The translations under genes and the position numbers were made by a program. The notes below the pieces were generated by a model that was not told the DNA's origin, did no database searches, and saw only the letters and a list, made by a program, of their open reading frames with translations. From the NCBI GenBank assembly GCA_021777835.1, contig JAJYDC010000001.1, positions 248,001 to 312,000 on the forward strand: a DNA stretch of 64,000 nt. Reading direction: 5' to 3'. Source of the stretch: Bacteroidota bacterium (GTDB taxonomy: Bacteria; Bacteroidota; Ignavibacteria; Ignavibacteriales; Ignavibacteriaceae). Positions 34,476 through 44,647 of the stretch are shown here, piece after piece. Each line of letters opens with the position of its first letter. Positions within the stretch are counted from its first letter, which is position 1.

Positions 34476-36556
34476 CAATTATATGATGCTGGGACAATAA
34501 CAATGAACTCTGTTCCAATCTGAGGTTTACTTTTTACTGTAATTTGTCCTCCAAACATTTCTACTATTTTTTTTGAAATGGTTAACCCAATACCCATTCC
34601 TTCAAAATCCCTGGTATATCCTTCACTTGCTTGTCGGAAAGCTTCAAATATAACTTCCTGATATTTTAATTCAATACCAGCTCCGGTGTCCTTTATAATT
34701 ATTTGTGCCCACTTCTTATCTTCTTTCACTATATTATCTAGTTCTACACTAATACAGCCTACACGGGTAAATTTAATTGCATTATCAATAAGATTATTTA
34801 ATGCTTTTTGGATTAATGTAAAATCTATTTCAGAAAAGACATTCTCATCTCTTATTTGAGTGTTAAACTCTAATCCTTTTGCCTTAGCCAATTTTACAAA
34901 TGAGGGAAGCGTAGAAATTATAAGTTCACTAAGGTTAGTTCTGCAAATATTCAGTTTGTACTCCTTAGACTCAAGCTGTGTTAATATTAAGACTCCGTCT
35001 AATGTAGTCAATAATCTTTTTCCTGAAAATTCAATATCCTCTATCATTTCCTTTTGATCTGGTTCTATTATAATATCAGCTAGTATTTGTGAGAAACCTA
35101 ATATCCCGATTAATGGGGTTCTGAATTCATGACTCATATTTGCAAGTAATGTAGTCTTTAGTTTATCAGATTCTTCTGCTTTTTCCTTTGCACTAAGTAT
35201 TTCTTTTTCAAATCTTTTCCGTTCAGTGATGTCTTCTTGGACGCTTAAATAATTAATAATTACATCATTTACATTCCTTATTGGAGATATTGTTGTAGAT
35301 GCCCAATATAACTCTCCGTTCTTCTTCCTGTGGATAAATTCACCCTTCCATTCATTTCCGTTTGATATAGTATCCCAAATTGTTTCATAAATATCAGAAT
35401 CACTTTCATTGTTTTGAAGAATCTTTGGCCCGCTTCCAACAGCCTCACCAAATTTATATCCTGTAATCCTTGAAAAACTAGAATTTACATATTCAATAAT
35501 TCCGCTGGTATTAAATATAATCACTGGATTTGGACTTTGTTCTACTGCCCAATATAATTTCAAAAGTTGTTCTTCTGCTTTTGTTCTTTCAATTATTTCT
35601 GCTTGTAGTTTTTCATTTGATTGAGATAATTGCAATGTCCTTTCTTCTACTCGAAGTTCTAATTGATAATGTGCAGCTTGAAGCGCCTCTTCCATTCGCT
35701 TCCGCTCTGATATATCTACAAAGCTTTCAATCAAATAATCTTGATCTCCAATAAGAATATTATCTATTGTTGTAAGTACCGGGATTAGACTTCCATTATT
35801 CCTTTTTAAAAGACCTTCTTGCTGAGATAGAAATTCCCCTAATAGGGATTTATTTTTCGTAAAAAGAAAGTGATCTTGCCTTAAGCTGCCAATTAATTCT
35901 TCTTTTGACTTACCTATTAATTTAGCGCCAGCCAGGTTTAAGTCAGTAATTTGAAAAGTGGCTTTTTCATAAATAACTATACCTACTTGTACCGAATCGA
36001 GTATCTTCTTCAGTTCTCTTGTACTTTGAACAATATCTTTAGTCTTTAAAGCAATCTTTTGCTCTGAAATTTCTTTTAACCTATTCACCGTGTGCATTAA
36101 ATTGTAATTAAATATTACTGATGCATAATAGCTAGAATGAGTCCTGCAAAAATCAAGAAGTTTTTCCTCATTCATTTCAGAACATAGAGATATTACAATG
36201 ATTCCCAAAATGCCAATTTGAGTAACTAATGGGATTATTAGAAAGTTTGTCGTTTCTGTATTCTCTTGATTTAACTGCCATTTAGTTATTTCACCGCTAT
36301 TTAATGCGCTAGGTATACCTCCATTCTCAACTAGGCATTGGAAAATCTTGTTACTCTCAGTCTCGGATTTATCCGGTATGGTTAATTTTAATTGAAATTC
36401 TAATCCTTCTTCACCTAAATAGTAAAGTGATGCGGTTTTGAAACCTAGAATACTACTATAAACATCCAAGCCTAAATGAATAATATCTTCCTCTGTCTTT
36501 CCGAATTTGGGAAGATTGGCAAATTTTATTATTTCATTTAATAATATATCTGGCAT
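34475..36556 (-). CDS. PAS-domain sensor histidine kinase with N-terminal GAF-like region
   Basis: PAS motifs with ITERKRFEKEI, HisKA box LLANMSHEFRTPLIGILGFSQIL, HATPase motifs NLIDNAIKFT, DTGAGI, GMGIGLTISKKIVE. Confidence 0.93.
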   Translation of the reverse strand: MPDILLNEIIKFANLPKFGKTEEDIIHLGLDVYSSILGFKTASLYYLGEEGLEFQLKLTIPDKSETESNKIFQCLVENGGIPSALNSGEITKWQLNQENTETTNFLIIPLVTQIGILGIIVISLCSEMNEEKLLDFCRTHSSYYASVIFNYNLMHTVNRLKEISEQKIALKTKDIVQSTRELKKILDSVQVGIVIYEKATFQITDLNLAGAKLIGKSKEELIGSLRQDHFLFTKNKSLLGEFLSQQEGLLKRNNGSLIPVLTTIDNILIGDQDYLIESFVDISERKRMEEALQAAHYQLELRVEERTLQLSQSNEKLQAEIIERTKAEEQLLKLYWAVEQSPNPVIIFNTSGIIEYVNSSFSRITGYKFGEAVGSGPKILQNNESDSDIYETIWDTISNGNEWKGEFIHRKKNGELYWASTTISPIRNVNDVIINYLSVQEDITERKRFEKEILSAKEKAEESDKLKTTLLANMSHEFRTPLIGILGFSQILADIIIEPDQKEMIEDIEFSGKRLLTTLDGVLILTQLESKEYKLNICRTNLSELIISTLPSFVKLAKAKGLEFNTQIRDENVFSEIDFTLIQKALNNLIDNAIKFTRVGCISVELDNIVKEDKKWAQIIIKDTGAGIELKYQEVIFEAFRQASEGYTRDFEGMGIGLTISKKIVEMFGGQITVKSKPQIGTEFIVIVPASYN

Positions 36557-36589
36557 AATTTTATTTAAATATTAGACCTGCTAAATGTT

Positions 36590-37438
36590 TTAATCTACAA
36601 GCATTAGTCGCACGGTCTGTTCAAAATCTGATCTTAGACTTTTTTTCATAGCCTTAATCGCACCATCTGGAACATTTAGAATCTCCCATACTTTGATATT
36701 AGGCTCAGGTATTAGAGTGTCACCTGGATATCCTAATTTCATTGCTCTAGCAATAATATCTCCTACATGTACTGAAGCTATTAACTTATCCTTTGTTTGT
36801 TCAAGTATCCCTTCGTGGTGATGGTAAATAGCATTCTGAATTGATAATGGTAGTTTCCATTTCTCTGATAAAATTTGACCAACTTTAGAGTGTTCTATCC
36901 CGAATACCTCCAACTCAGCTTCTCTAATTAAGCAATTATTCCTAGCGACTATCTCTAAAACTTTTGAGTATTCTCTTTGAGCAAATTCTGAAAATAAAAG
37001 TTTTCCAATATCATGGAAAATACCAGCTAGGAAATAATTTTCTAATTTATTTTCGTTAGCTATACTTCCTATCATTCTTGTCGCTATTCCTACTCCTATT
37101 GAGTGCGCCCAATATTCAACCGGTCTAAATCTTGATTGCTCCTTATCCTTAGAAAAAAAATTAATTACTGTTATAGCAAAAACAATATTTTTTACTTCTC
37201 TAAAACCAAGATATAATATAGCTTGTGTGATATTATCAATTCTCCCATTAAAACCATAAAATGGTGAGTTTGCTACTTTTAGGATTTTTAATGAAGACAC
37301 TTGATCTGTAGATATTATTTTTGCAAGTTTTTCTGTGTTAGTATTTGGATCTTCTATAGCTTCTGAAAGTGTAGAATATATGGTAGGCAATGTTGGTAAA
37401 TTGTTTATCCCAGCTAATATTTTTTCAAGTATATCCAA
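36590..37438 (-). CDS. HDOD domain protein
   Basis: LPTLPTIYSTLSEAI, ISTDQVSSLKILKVANSPFYGF, FHDIGKLLFSEF, IYHHHE. Confidence 0.92.
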   Translation of the reverse strand: MDILEKILAGINNLPTLPTIYSTLSEAIEDPNTNTEKLAKIISTDQVSSLKILKVANSPFYGFNGRIDNITQAILYLGFREVKNIVFAITVINFFSKDKEQSRFRPVEYWAHSIGVGIATRMIGSIANENKLENYFLAGIFHDIGKLLFSEFAQREYSKVLEIVARNNCLIREAELEVFGIEHSKVGQILSEKWKLPLSIQNAIYHHHEGILEQTKDKLIASVHVGDIIARAMKLGYPGDTLIPEPNIKVWEILNVPDGAIKAMKKSLRSDFEQTVRLMLVD

Positions 37439-37454
37439 GTGTATCTCTTGTCAT

Positions 37455-37769
37455 CTATTCATCTAAAACTGAATAAAGTGCAAGCTCAACAATCTCTTTT
37501 TCAGCTTGATTCCTTGGCGTCCAGGGAAGACACTTTCTAAGAATTTCCTTAGCTTCGTCTAATTTTGTTCCATCATAGTTAATAGTGTCATCAGAATAAT
37601 TGTCTTCTTTAATATATACCGAGAAAACTCCCCACATTTGCAATAGCTTTTTATGCTTTGCTAATAATATTGTATTAGACGATAATAAGACTTGCCCAAA
37701 TTTATTCTTTATTGGTGCAGCTAATTCCTGCCCATCTTTTAATTCATCAGTGTTAATCAATTGAGCCAT
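37455..37769 (-). CDS. Small protein resembling the N-terminal cap domain of HD-GYP/HDOD proteins
   Basis: LKDGQELAAPIKNKFGQVLLSSNTILLAKHKKLLQMWGVFSVYI pattern; immediately upstream of the HDOD gene on the same strand. Confidence 0.6.
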   Translation of the reverse strand: MAQLINTDELKDGQELAAPIKNKFGQVLLSSNTILLAKHKKLLQMWGVFSVYIKEDNYSDDTINYDGTKLDEAKEILRKCLPWTPRNQAEKEIVELALYSVLDE

Positions 37770-37854
37770 AATATCGGGCTATATAATTTATGAATATCTC
37801 AATAGAAGAGTTAGGATACTTTCTGCTATATTATCGATTTAATAATTATATAGT

Positions 37855-38301
37855 TTAATTCTGCCCGATTATATCTTGAATAAGTTCTTTGATCTTTCCG
37901 CACTCGGAATAATTTTGGTAGACTGCACAGCTCCGGCAGTCTTTGCTTTGACAGGGATTATCGGTGTGATTGAAATTCCAGCATGGTTTTGAATGATTTT
38001 TGAAAGCTGGACAATTTGCTCTTACTGTCTGACTGCAATTTACTATTTCATAGCAGGGTATCATCGAGTATATTGTCTTAATCCCGGCTATGCTAATTTT
38101 ACTTTCATTAATCGCTCTCCTGATACATCTCAGTCGTTCAATGTCAGAATTCGAATATAGGCGATGACTCGATTCCTTCTTATAGGGTAAAATTAGCCCC
38201 TCTTTTTCATACATCCTTAAGGTATGGACTGATATGTTTAATAGTTTTGCGGCACTTCTTATCGGCAATAGTGGAAGATGAAAATTTTCCTCGCTTAACA
38301 T
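37855..38301 (-). CDS. MerR-family regulator with Cys-rich (two-CW-like) C-terminal domain
   Basis: HTH_MerR (PIRSAAKLLNISVHTLRMYEKEGLILPYKKESSHRLYSNSDIERL) followed by eight Cys between residues 83 and 134. Confidence 0.85.
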   Translation of the reverse strand: MLSEENFHLPLLPIRSAAKLLNISVHTLRMYEKEGLILPYKKESSHRLYSNSDIERLRCIRRAINESKISIAGIKTIYSMIPCYEIVNCSQTVRANCPAFKNHSKPCWNFNHTDNPCQSKDCRSCAVYQNYSECGKIKELIQDIIGQN

Positions 38302-38474
38302 CTATTTACTTCCTTTTCTAATTTGATATTTATAAATATCAATTCTCTTGCCAATGCAATGTATTATATACAAAGAAAATAGGGAGGACTTTTACCAGCA
38401 TTGGGAAAATCTTAACCTGATTTTTCCTTTATTGTGGAATGTCAATAAAAAAACAAACATGACTCATAAGTCAC

Positions 38475-38553
38475 AAAGTGTGTTAAGCCCGTATCACGTA
38501 AGGCTTAAGAATTTCTATATTAGTTCACACTTATTTATATTTCAACACACTTT
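38475..38553. promoter_or_regulatory. Inverted-repeat cluster upstream of lpdA
   Basis: AAAGTGTGTT (38475-38484) and AACACACTTT (38544-38553) perfect inverted repeat; extra CACACTT at 38526-38532; TTAAGCC/GGCTTAA at 38483-38508. Confidence 0.5.
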
Positions 38554-38576
38554 AATTAATAATAGGAAATTCTTTA

Positions 38577-39980
38577 ATGAGTAATCAATACGAGATTGCT
38601 ATATTGGGCGGCGGTCCTGGTGGGTATGTCGCTGCTATTAGGGCTGCTCAACTCGGCTTTAAAACAGTCGTAATTGATAAAGATAAACTGGGCGGGATTT
38701 GCTTGAATTGGGGCTGTATTCCTACAAAATCACTGCTGCGAAACGCCGAGATATACGATAATATTAAAAATCATTCTGCTGATTTTGGCATTAAAGTTAC
38801 TGGGTTGGACTTTGACTTTAATCGGATTATTGCTCGAAGCCGTGATATTTCTGACCGTATTACTAAGAATGTTGAAATGCTTGTTAAGAAAAATAAGGTC
38901 GATAGATTCAAGGGCTTTGGCAAGCTAGTATCAGCCAATGAAATTGAAGTATTTGATGAGTCTGAGAAAAAAGTCAATAGCATCACCTCTGATAAAATTA
39001 TTATCGCAACTGGAGCCAGACCTCGAGCTCTCCCTTCAATTCCAGTGGATAGAAAAAATATTATTACCAGTACTGAAGCTATGATTTTGCCGGAACAACC
39101 AAAAGAGCTTATTATTATCGGCGCTGGAGCTATTGGGATTGAGTTTGCCTATTTTTATTCCGTTCTTGGCACTAAAGTTACAATTTTGGAAATGATGGAT
39201 TCAATTCTACCTATTGAAGATAGAGAAGTTTCCGATACTTTAGCCAAAATAATGAAGAAAAAAGGAATCGATATTCTAACAAAAGCAATTGTTGAAAAAG
39301 CTGAAGTTAAGAACAATAAAGTATATATTACTTATAAAGTGAACGGTGAATCCAAAGAATTATCTGCGGACAAAGTATTAAGCGCAATAGGTGTAACCGG
39401 AAACATTGAAGGCTTTGGACTTGAAGAACTTGGTGTAGAGATTTTCAAAAACCACATTAAAGTAAATAAATCAACTTATGAGACTAATGTAAAGGGAATT
39501 TATGCCATTGGTGATGTAATTGGACCTCCATGGCTGGCGCATGTTGCCTCTCATGAAGGAATCCATTGCATTGAAAAGATTAAAGGACTCAATTCCCCTG
39601 ATATAGACTACAATAACATTCCTGGATGTACATATTGCCAACCGCAAGTGGCTAGTATTGGCTTAACAGAATCTAAAGCTCGTGAGGCGGGTTATGATCT
39701 CAAAATTGGTAAGTTCCCATTTATGGCGAGCGGTAAAGCTTTTGCTGTAGGAGAACGGGACGGATTCGTTAAATTAATCTTTGACGCTAAGTATGGTGAA
39801 ATCCTCGGAGCTCATATTATCGGACCTGAAGCAACTGAATTAATTGCTGAAATCGGAATTGCTAAATCTCTCGAAGCCACTGGCGAATCAATTTTTAGAA
39901 CAATCCATGCTCATCCAACATTATCTGAGTCAATTATGGAAGCCGCAGCAGCAGCTTACGGCGAGGCAATTCATATTTAA
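38577..39980 (+). CDS. lpdA: Dihydrolipoyl dehydrogenase (E3)
   Basis: GGGPGGYVAAIRAAQLG, GGICLNWGCIPTKSLLR, HAHPTLSESIMEAAAAAYG. Confidence 0.96.
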   Translation: MSNQYEIAILGGGPGGYVAAIRAAQLGFKTVVIDKDKLGGICLNWGCIPTKSLLRNAEIYDNIKNHSADFGIKVTGLDFDFNRIIARSRDISDRITKNVEMLVKKNKVDRFKGFGKLVSANEIEVFDESEKKVNSITSDKIIIATGARPRALPSIPVDRKNIITSTEAMILPEQPKELIIIGAGAIGIEFAYFYSVLGTKVTILEMMDSILPIEDREVSDTLAKIMKKKGIDILTKAIVEKAEVKNNKVYITYKVNGESKELSADKVLSAIGVTGNIEGFGLEELGVEIFKNHIKVNKSTYETNVKGIYAIGDVIGPPWLAHVASHEGIHCIEKIKGLNSPDIDYNNIPGCTYCQPQVASIGLTESKAREAGYDLKIGKFPFMASGKAFAVGERDGFVKLIFDAKYGEILGAHIIGPEATELIAEIGIAKSLEATGESIFRTIHAHPTLSESIMEAAAAAYGEAIHI

Positions 39981-39993
39981 TTTTAGTGATTTG

Positions 39994-40707
39994 ATGCCAG
40001 AACAAAATCAAAATAAAAATATTAATATTTGCGACCTAGGCTTTATTGATTATAAAGAAGCTTGGGATCTTCAAAAAGAGATTTTAAATCTAAGACATGA
40101 AAATAGAATCGAAGACGTGTTTTTTCTTCTGGAACATCCTAATACTTATACTTTAGGAAAAACTGCCGATAGATCTCATTTGATTGGTTCATCCGACTAT
40201 CTTAACCAAAACAGTATTTCTATTTATGACATTGATAGAGGCGGGGACATTACTTACCATGGACCCGGTCAAATTGTTGGATATCCAATAATTGATTTGA
40301 CTGAATGGCAAAGAGACACACATAAATACTTAAGAGCGCTTGAAGAAGTAATTATAAAAACATGTTCCTACTATGATCTAGTGGGAATTAGAGACGAAAA
40401 GTATACAGGTGTTTGGATTGAAAACAGGAAAATTGCTGCTATCGGTATCAAAGTAAGTCATTGGATTACTATGCATGGCTTTGCTTTTAATGTGAATACA
40501 AATTTGTCACTTTTTAATGGCATTATACCTTGCGGTATTTACGATAAACAAGTAACTTCACTAGAAAAAGAAATAGGCAAAAAGCTTGATATAGTTGAAG
40601 TGAAAGCACTTCTAGTGGAAAATTTTAAGATTATATTCGGCTATACTGGTAGTATTAATCTTCCTAAAGACACTCTTAAATCAAAATTATTATTAACAGA
40701 AATCTAA
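39994..40707 (+). CDS. lipB: Octanoyl-ACP:protein N-octanoyltransferase
   Basis: RGGDITYHGPGQIVGYPIIDL, YTGVWIENRKIAAIGIKVSHWITMHGFAFNVN, GIIPCGI; ATG 39994 preferred, track start 39844 lies within lpdA. Confidence 0.95.
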   Translation: MPEQNQNKNINICDLGFIDYKEAWDLQKEILNLRHENRIEDVFFLLEHPNTYTLGKTADRSHLIGSSDYLNQNSISIYDIDRGGDITYHGPGQIVGYPIIDLTEWQRDTHKYLRALEEVIIKTCSYYDLVGIRDEKYTGVWIENRKIAAIGIKVSHWITMHGFAFNVNTNLSLFNGIIPCGIYDKQVTSLEKEIGKKLDIVEVKALLVENFKIIFGYTGSINLPKDTLKSKLLLTEI

Positions 40708-40718
40708 GAAAGGTTAGC

Positions 40719-42857
40719 ATGGCTAAAAAGAATACATCAAGGAATGGTTCGATTGATAAGCCAGTTTCAACTTTAAATCTAGTAAATAGTTCTCAGTCTA
40801 ATAACGATAAAATTGATGTTGCCGAAACGTTTTCGCAATCAAGACAAAAATCCTTATCGAAAGAAGAGTTGTTAAAAGCACTTCGACTTATGCTCATTGC
40901 CAGAGGAATTGACACTAAAGCTATGAATTTGTTGCGACAAGGTAAAACTTATTTCCATATAGCTGGAGCTGGACATGAAGCTATTCAAGTTGCTGTTGGT
41001 TTTTCTTTAGATGCAAACAAAGATTGGCTGTTCCCTTATTATAGAGACTTAGCTGTTGCTCTCTCTGTTGGGCTTACCCCACAAGAATTTTTCCTGCAAT
41101 GCTTTGCTAAAGCTGACGACCCTTCGACCGGTGGAAGGCAGCTGCCCTGCCATTGGGGATTAAAAAGAATCAATCTTCCTACACAATCTAGCCCAACCGG
41201 AACCCAGTTCCTTAACGCTGTAGGCTCTGCATTGGCAATTGTTAAACGTGGTGAAAGAAATATTGCCTATGTTAGTAGCGGCGAAGGTACTACTAGCCAA
41301 GGTGAATTCCATGAAGCTGTGAACTGGGCTAGCCGTGAGAAGCTTCCTGTTCTATTTGTTATTGAAAATAATAAATATGCTATTTCTGTTCCGGTGCATT
41401 CCCAAACTGCTGGGAAAAAACACTCGATTGCTGAAATGATGAGTGGATATGCCGACCTCTATCGTCAAAGAATTGACGGGACTAATTTTATTGAATGCTA
41501 CACAGCTGTTCAAGATGCAATTGAATATATTAAAGATGGGAAAGGACCAGCTTTAATCGAAGCTGATGTAGTGCGCCTGCTTTCACATTCTTCTTCCGAT
41601 GACCAGAAGAAATATAGAGACCCAAAGGAATTAGAAGAAGACTTAAGAAATTGTCCTATAGAAAAATTATCCCAAAAGTTAATCAAAGAAGGATTGCTTC
41701 CGCTCGAAGAATATGAAAAATTAAAACTTAGCGTTGCTTCTGAAATTAATCTTGCCGCTGATGAGGCTATTAAATATCCTGATCCAACTGCAGAAAGCGC
41801 AGAGGAATTCGTCTTTGATGAAAGCGGTTCTAAGGATAAGCTAGAATATGAGAAGTCAATGCCTTCTGGAAAACCTGTAGTAATGGTTGATGCAATCAAC
41901 CATGCTCTACATGAAGAAATGGAAAATAATAGTAATATCTATGTCTTTGGAGAAGATGTCGCTGATAGCAAAGGGGGAGTATTTACTGCAACTAAAGGAC
42001 TATCTACAAAGTTCGGATTTGATAGAGTATTCAATTCACCGCTTGCTGAAGCTAGTATCATAGGTGTTGCTACCGGCATGGCATTAGCTGGATTAAGACC
42101 TGTAGTTGAAATTCAGTTTGGTGATTATATATGGCCTGCTTTTATGCAATTCAAAGATGAATTGACTACTATAAGATTCCGTTCTAATAACAATTGGTCT
42201 GCACCAGTTGTTACTAGAGTCGCTGTAGGTGGATATATACGAGGAGGACTTTATCATAGCCAAAATATTGAATCTATATTTTCCCACCTGCCTGGGATTT
42301 TAATTGCTTATCCGTCAAATGCCGCTGATGCTAAAGGTCTTCTGAAAACCGCTTGCCGTCTTAATGATCCGGTATTGTTTTGTGAACATAAAGGATTGTA
42401 CCGGCAAAGTTTTGCTATGTCTCCTTCACCTGATAAAGATTATCTAGTTCCTTTTGGAAAAGCCAAGGTTGTTAAAGAGGGAAATGACCTAACAGTAATA
42501 TCTTACGGCGTTTCTCTTTGGGATTCTCTTTTTGCCGCTAGACGACTTGAAGATGAAGGTTTCTCTGTTGAGGTAATTGATTTAAGAACTATAATTCCTT
42601 TAGATGAAGAAACTATTTTTAATTCTGTGAAAAAGACCAACAAGGCAATTATTATACATGAAGATACCCTTACGGGCGGCTTTGGAGCAGAGGTCGCCGC
42701 TAGGATTGCTGATAATTGCTTCCAATATCTTGATGGCCCTATTAAAAGAATAGCAGCTAAAGATGCATTTGTCCCTTATTCACCTATCCTTGAATATGTG
42801 ATTTTGCCCAATAGAGAACAAATTTACAAGGGTATTAAAGAAATATTAGAATATTAA
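40719..42857 (+). CDS. 2-oxo acid dehydrogenase E1 component, alpha and beta domains fused
   Basis: E1-alpha TPP region (VSSGEGTTSQGEFHEAVNWASREKLPVLFVIENNKYAISVP) then E1-beta (VFGEDVADSKGGVFTATKGLSTKFG.RVFNSPLAEASIIGVATGMAL) in one 712-aa ORF. Confidence 0.94.
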   Translation: MAKKNTSRNGSIDKPVSTLNLVNSSQSNNDKIDVAETFSQSRQKSLSKEELLKALRLMLIARGIDTKAMNLLRQGKTYFHIAGAGHEAIQVAVGFSLDANKDWLFPYYRDLAVALSVGLTPQEFFLQCFAKADDPSTGGRQLPCHWGLKRINLPTQSSPTGTQFLNAVGSALAIVKRGERNIAYVSSGEGTTSQGEFHEAVNWASREKLPVLFVIENNKYAISVPVHSQTAGKKHSIAEMMSGYADLYRQRIDGTNFIECYTAVQDAIEYIKDGKGPALIEADVVRLLSHSSSDDQKKYRDPKELEEDLRNCPIEKLSQKLIKEGLLPLEEYEKLKLSVASEINLAADEAIKYPDPTAESAEEFVFDESGSKDKLEYEKSMPSGKPVVMVDAINHALHEEMENNSNIYVFGEDVADSKGGVFTATKGLSTKFGFDRVFNSPLAEASIIGVATGMALAGLRPVVEIQFGDYIWPAFMQFKDELTTIRFRSNNNWSAPVVTRVAVGGYIRGGLYHSQNIESIFSHLPGILIAYPSNAADAKGLLKTACRLNDPVLFCEHKGLYRQSFAMSPSPDKDYLVPFGKAKVVKEGNDLTVISYGVSLWDSLFAARRLEDEGFSVEVIDLRTIIPLDEETIFNSVKKTNKAIIIHEDTLTGGFGAEVAARIADNCFQYLDGPIKRIAAKDAFVPYSPILEYVILPNREQIYKGIKEILEY

Positions 42858-42887
42858 TAAACTAATTTGAATTTAGGAGCGCCAAAG

Positions 42888-44630
42888 ATGGATGTTATAA
42901 TGCCCAAAATGGGAGAGAGCATAAACGAAGGAACTATTATTAAATGGCAGAAGAAGAAGGGCGACTTTATTAAACGTGATGAAATAATTCTTGAAATTAG
43001 CACAGATAAAGTTGATACCGAAATTCCTTCACCTGCCGAAGGTATTCTTTCTGAAATCAATTATAAAGAAGGTGATATTGTCGCAGTTGGCGTAACTTTG
43101 GCAGTAATTACTGAGGCTGCCGATAAGACATTGGCAGATAAAAGCGAAGATAAAATTTCCGCCCCGCAGCAGAAAGTCATTGAAAATAATAAGCCCCTGG
43201 AAAAAGTTGTTTCTCCTGAACCTAACGTTCAACCAATCACTCACGTGATTGCTGCTGCTGGCAATGAAGAATTAGTCGATATTGTTATGCCGAAGATGGG
43301 TGAATCAGTAATGGAAGGGACGATTATTAAATGGCACAAAAAGGTTGGCGATAATATAAAAAAGGACGAAACTATATTTGAAATTAGTACAGACAAGGTT
43401 GATACTGAAGTCCCTTCTCCCGCTGATGGTGTATTAGCTGAAGTATTAGTAGCAGAGCAGGAAACAGTCGATGTCGGAACTGTTGTTGCAAAACTTTCAA
43501 CAAATGAATCTCTGAATGTTCCTAAAAAAGCTTTACCCCAAGTGTCCTCTGATAAAATAAATGAAAGCAAGTCTAGCCTCTTAGAGACTAGTATACCAGC
43601 TTCAATGCATGGTAATTTTGCAGATAGCAAGATGGTGCGTGATGATATTTCAAAGATTGAAAGCGAATCCTCCTCATTTTTATCACCTTTAGTGCTCAAT
43701 ATTGCTCAGAAGGAAAAAGTAAAGTTTGAAGAACTGGCTAGAATTAAAGGTACAGGCTTATCTGGTCGAATTACTAAGAATGATATTTTAAGCTATGTTG
43801 AAAATAGAAATCAGCAGAAGAGCACACCGGCATTTAAAGAGGAAAAGAAACCCCAGAATTCGACTGCAGACGTTAGTAATTCGAACTTCAATTATGATTC
43901 TATTAAATCAGCTTACAATTCAAACGATACTGAATTGATTCCAATGGATAACATTCGCCAAAGAATTATGCAGCACATGATAAATAGTCGTGATACATCA
44001 GTACATGTGTCTGCCATGCTCGAAGTTGACATGAGCAAGATTTATCAGTTCTTACAGCAAAATCGAGACAAGTATCAAAAGGATGAAGGGATAAAGTTGA
44101 CTTATATGCCTTTCATTGCAAGAGCTTGCGTGCAAGGTCTTCAACAATTTCCTTTAATTAATTCTACTATTGAGGGTACAACAATAGTCAGGAAAAAATA
44201 CATTAACCTTGGAATTGCCGTTGCCGTTGAACCAAGCGGATTGATAGTCCCTAATATTAAAGCTGCTAATGAAAAAAATATAATTGGGCTTGCGAAATCG
44301 ATAAATGATTTAGCAGTACGAGCGCGATCTAAAAAACTTACTCCTGACGATATTACAAGTGGCACTTTTACAATAACAAACTATGGAGTATTCGGCACTA
44401 TCTTCGGTACTCCGATAATTAACCAACCCGAAGTTGCAATTCTTGGAGTTGGAACTGTAACTAAAAAACCTGTCGTTATTGAGTCGGATGGCTCTGATTC
44501 CATTTCGATTAGACCAATTATGGCTTTAACATTGTCTCATGACCATCGACTCGTTGATGGAATGTTAGGCGGAAAATTCTTGAAGTTTCTAAAAGATACT
44601 TTAGAGAATTTTAATAGCAATGACTTTTAA
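42888..44630 (+). CDS. 2-oxo acid dehydrogenase E2 acyltransferase with two lipoyl domains
   Basis: Two ISTDKVDTE lipoyl domains, peripheral-subunit binding domain (LSPLVLNIAQKEKVKFEELARIKGTGLSGRITKNDIL), catalytic LTLSHDHRLVDG; ATG 42888 with upstream TAGGAG. Confidence 0.95.
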   Translation: MDVIMPKMGESINEGTIIKWQKKKGDFIKRDEIILEISTDKVDTEIPSPAEGILSEINYKEGDIVAVGVTLAVITEAADKTLADKSEDKISAPQQKVIENNKPLEKVVSPEPNVQPITHVIAAAGNEELVDIVMPKMGESVMEGTIIKWHKKVGDNIKKDETIFEISTDKVDTEVPSPADGVLAEVLVAEQETVDVGTVVAKLSTNESLNVPKKALPQVSSDKINESKSSLLETSIPASMHGNFADSKMVRDDISKIESESSSFLSPLVLNIAQKEKVKFEELARIKGTGLSGRITKNDILSYVENRNQQKSTPAFKEEKKPQNSTADVSNSNFNYDSIKSAYNSNDTELIPMDNIRQRIMQHMINSRDTSVHVSAMLEVDMSKIYQFLQQNRDKYQKDEGIKLTYMPFIARACVQGLQQFPLINSTIEGTTIVRKKYINLGIAVAVEPSGLIVPNIKAANEKNIIGLAKSINDLAVRARSKKLTPDDITSGTFTITNYGVFGTIFGTPIINQPEVAILGVGTVTKKPVVIESDGSDSISIRPIMALTLSHDHRLVDGMLGGKFLKFLKDTLENFNSNDF

Positions 44631-44647
44631 TTTAAGGATATTTACTT

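Noticed and set aside
38348-38584. 78-aa plus-strand ORF before lpdA
   Set aside because: Overlaps the lpdA start, no family signal, and covers the inverted-repeat region; more likely chance ORF in regulatory DNA.
43236-43256. CACTCACGTGATTG as a possible parS site
   Set aside because: Inside the E2 gene and does not match the canonical parS TGTTTCACGTGAAACA; no canonical parS noticed by eye near parAB.
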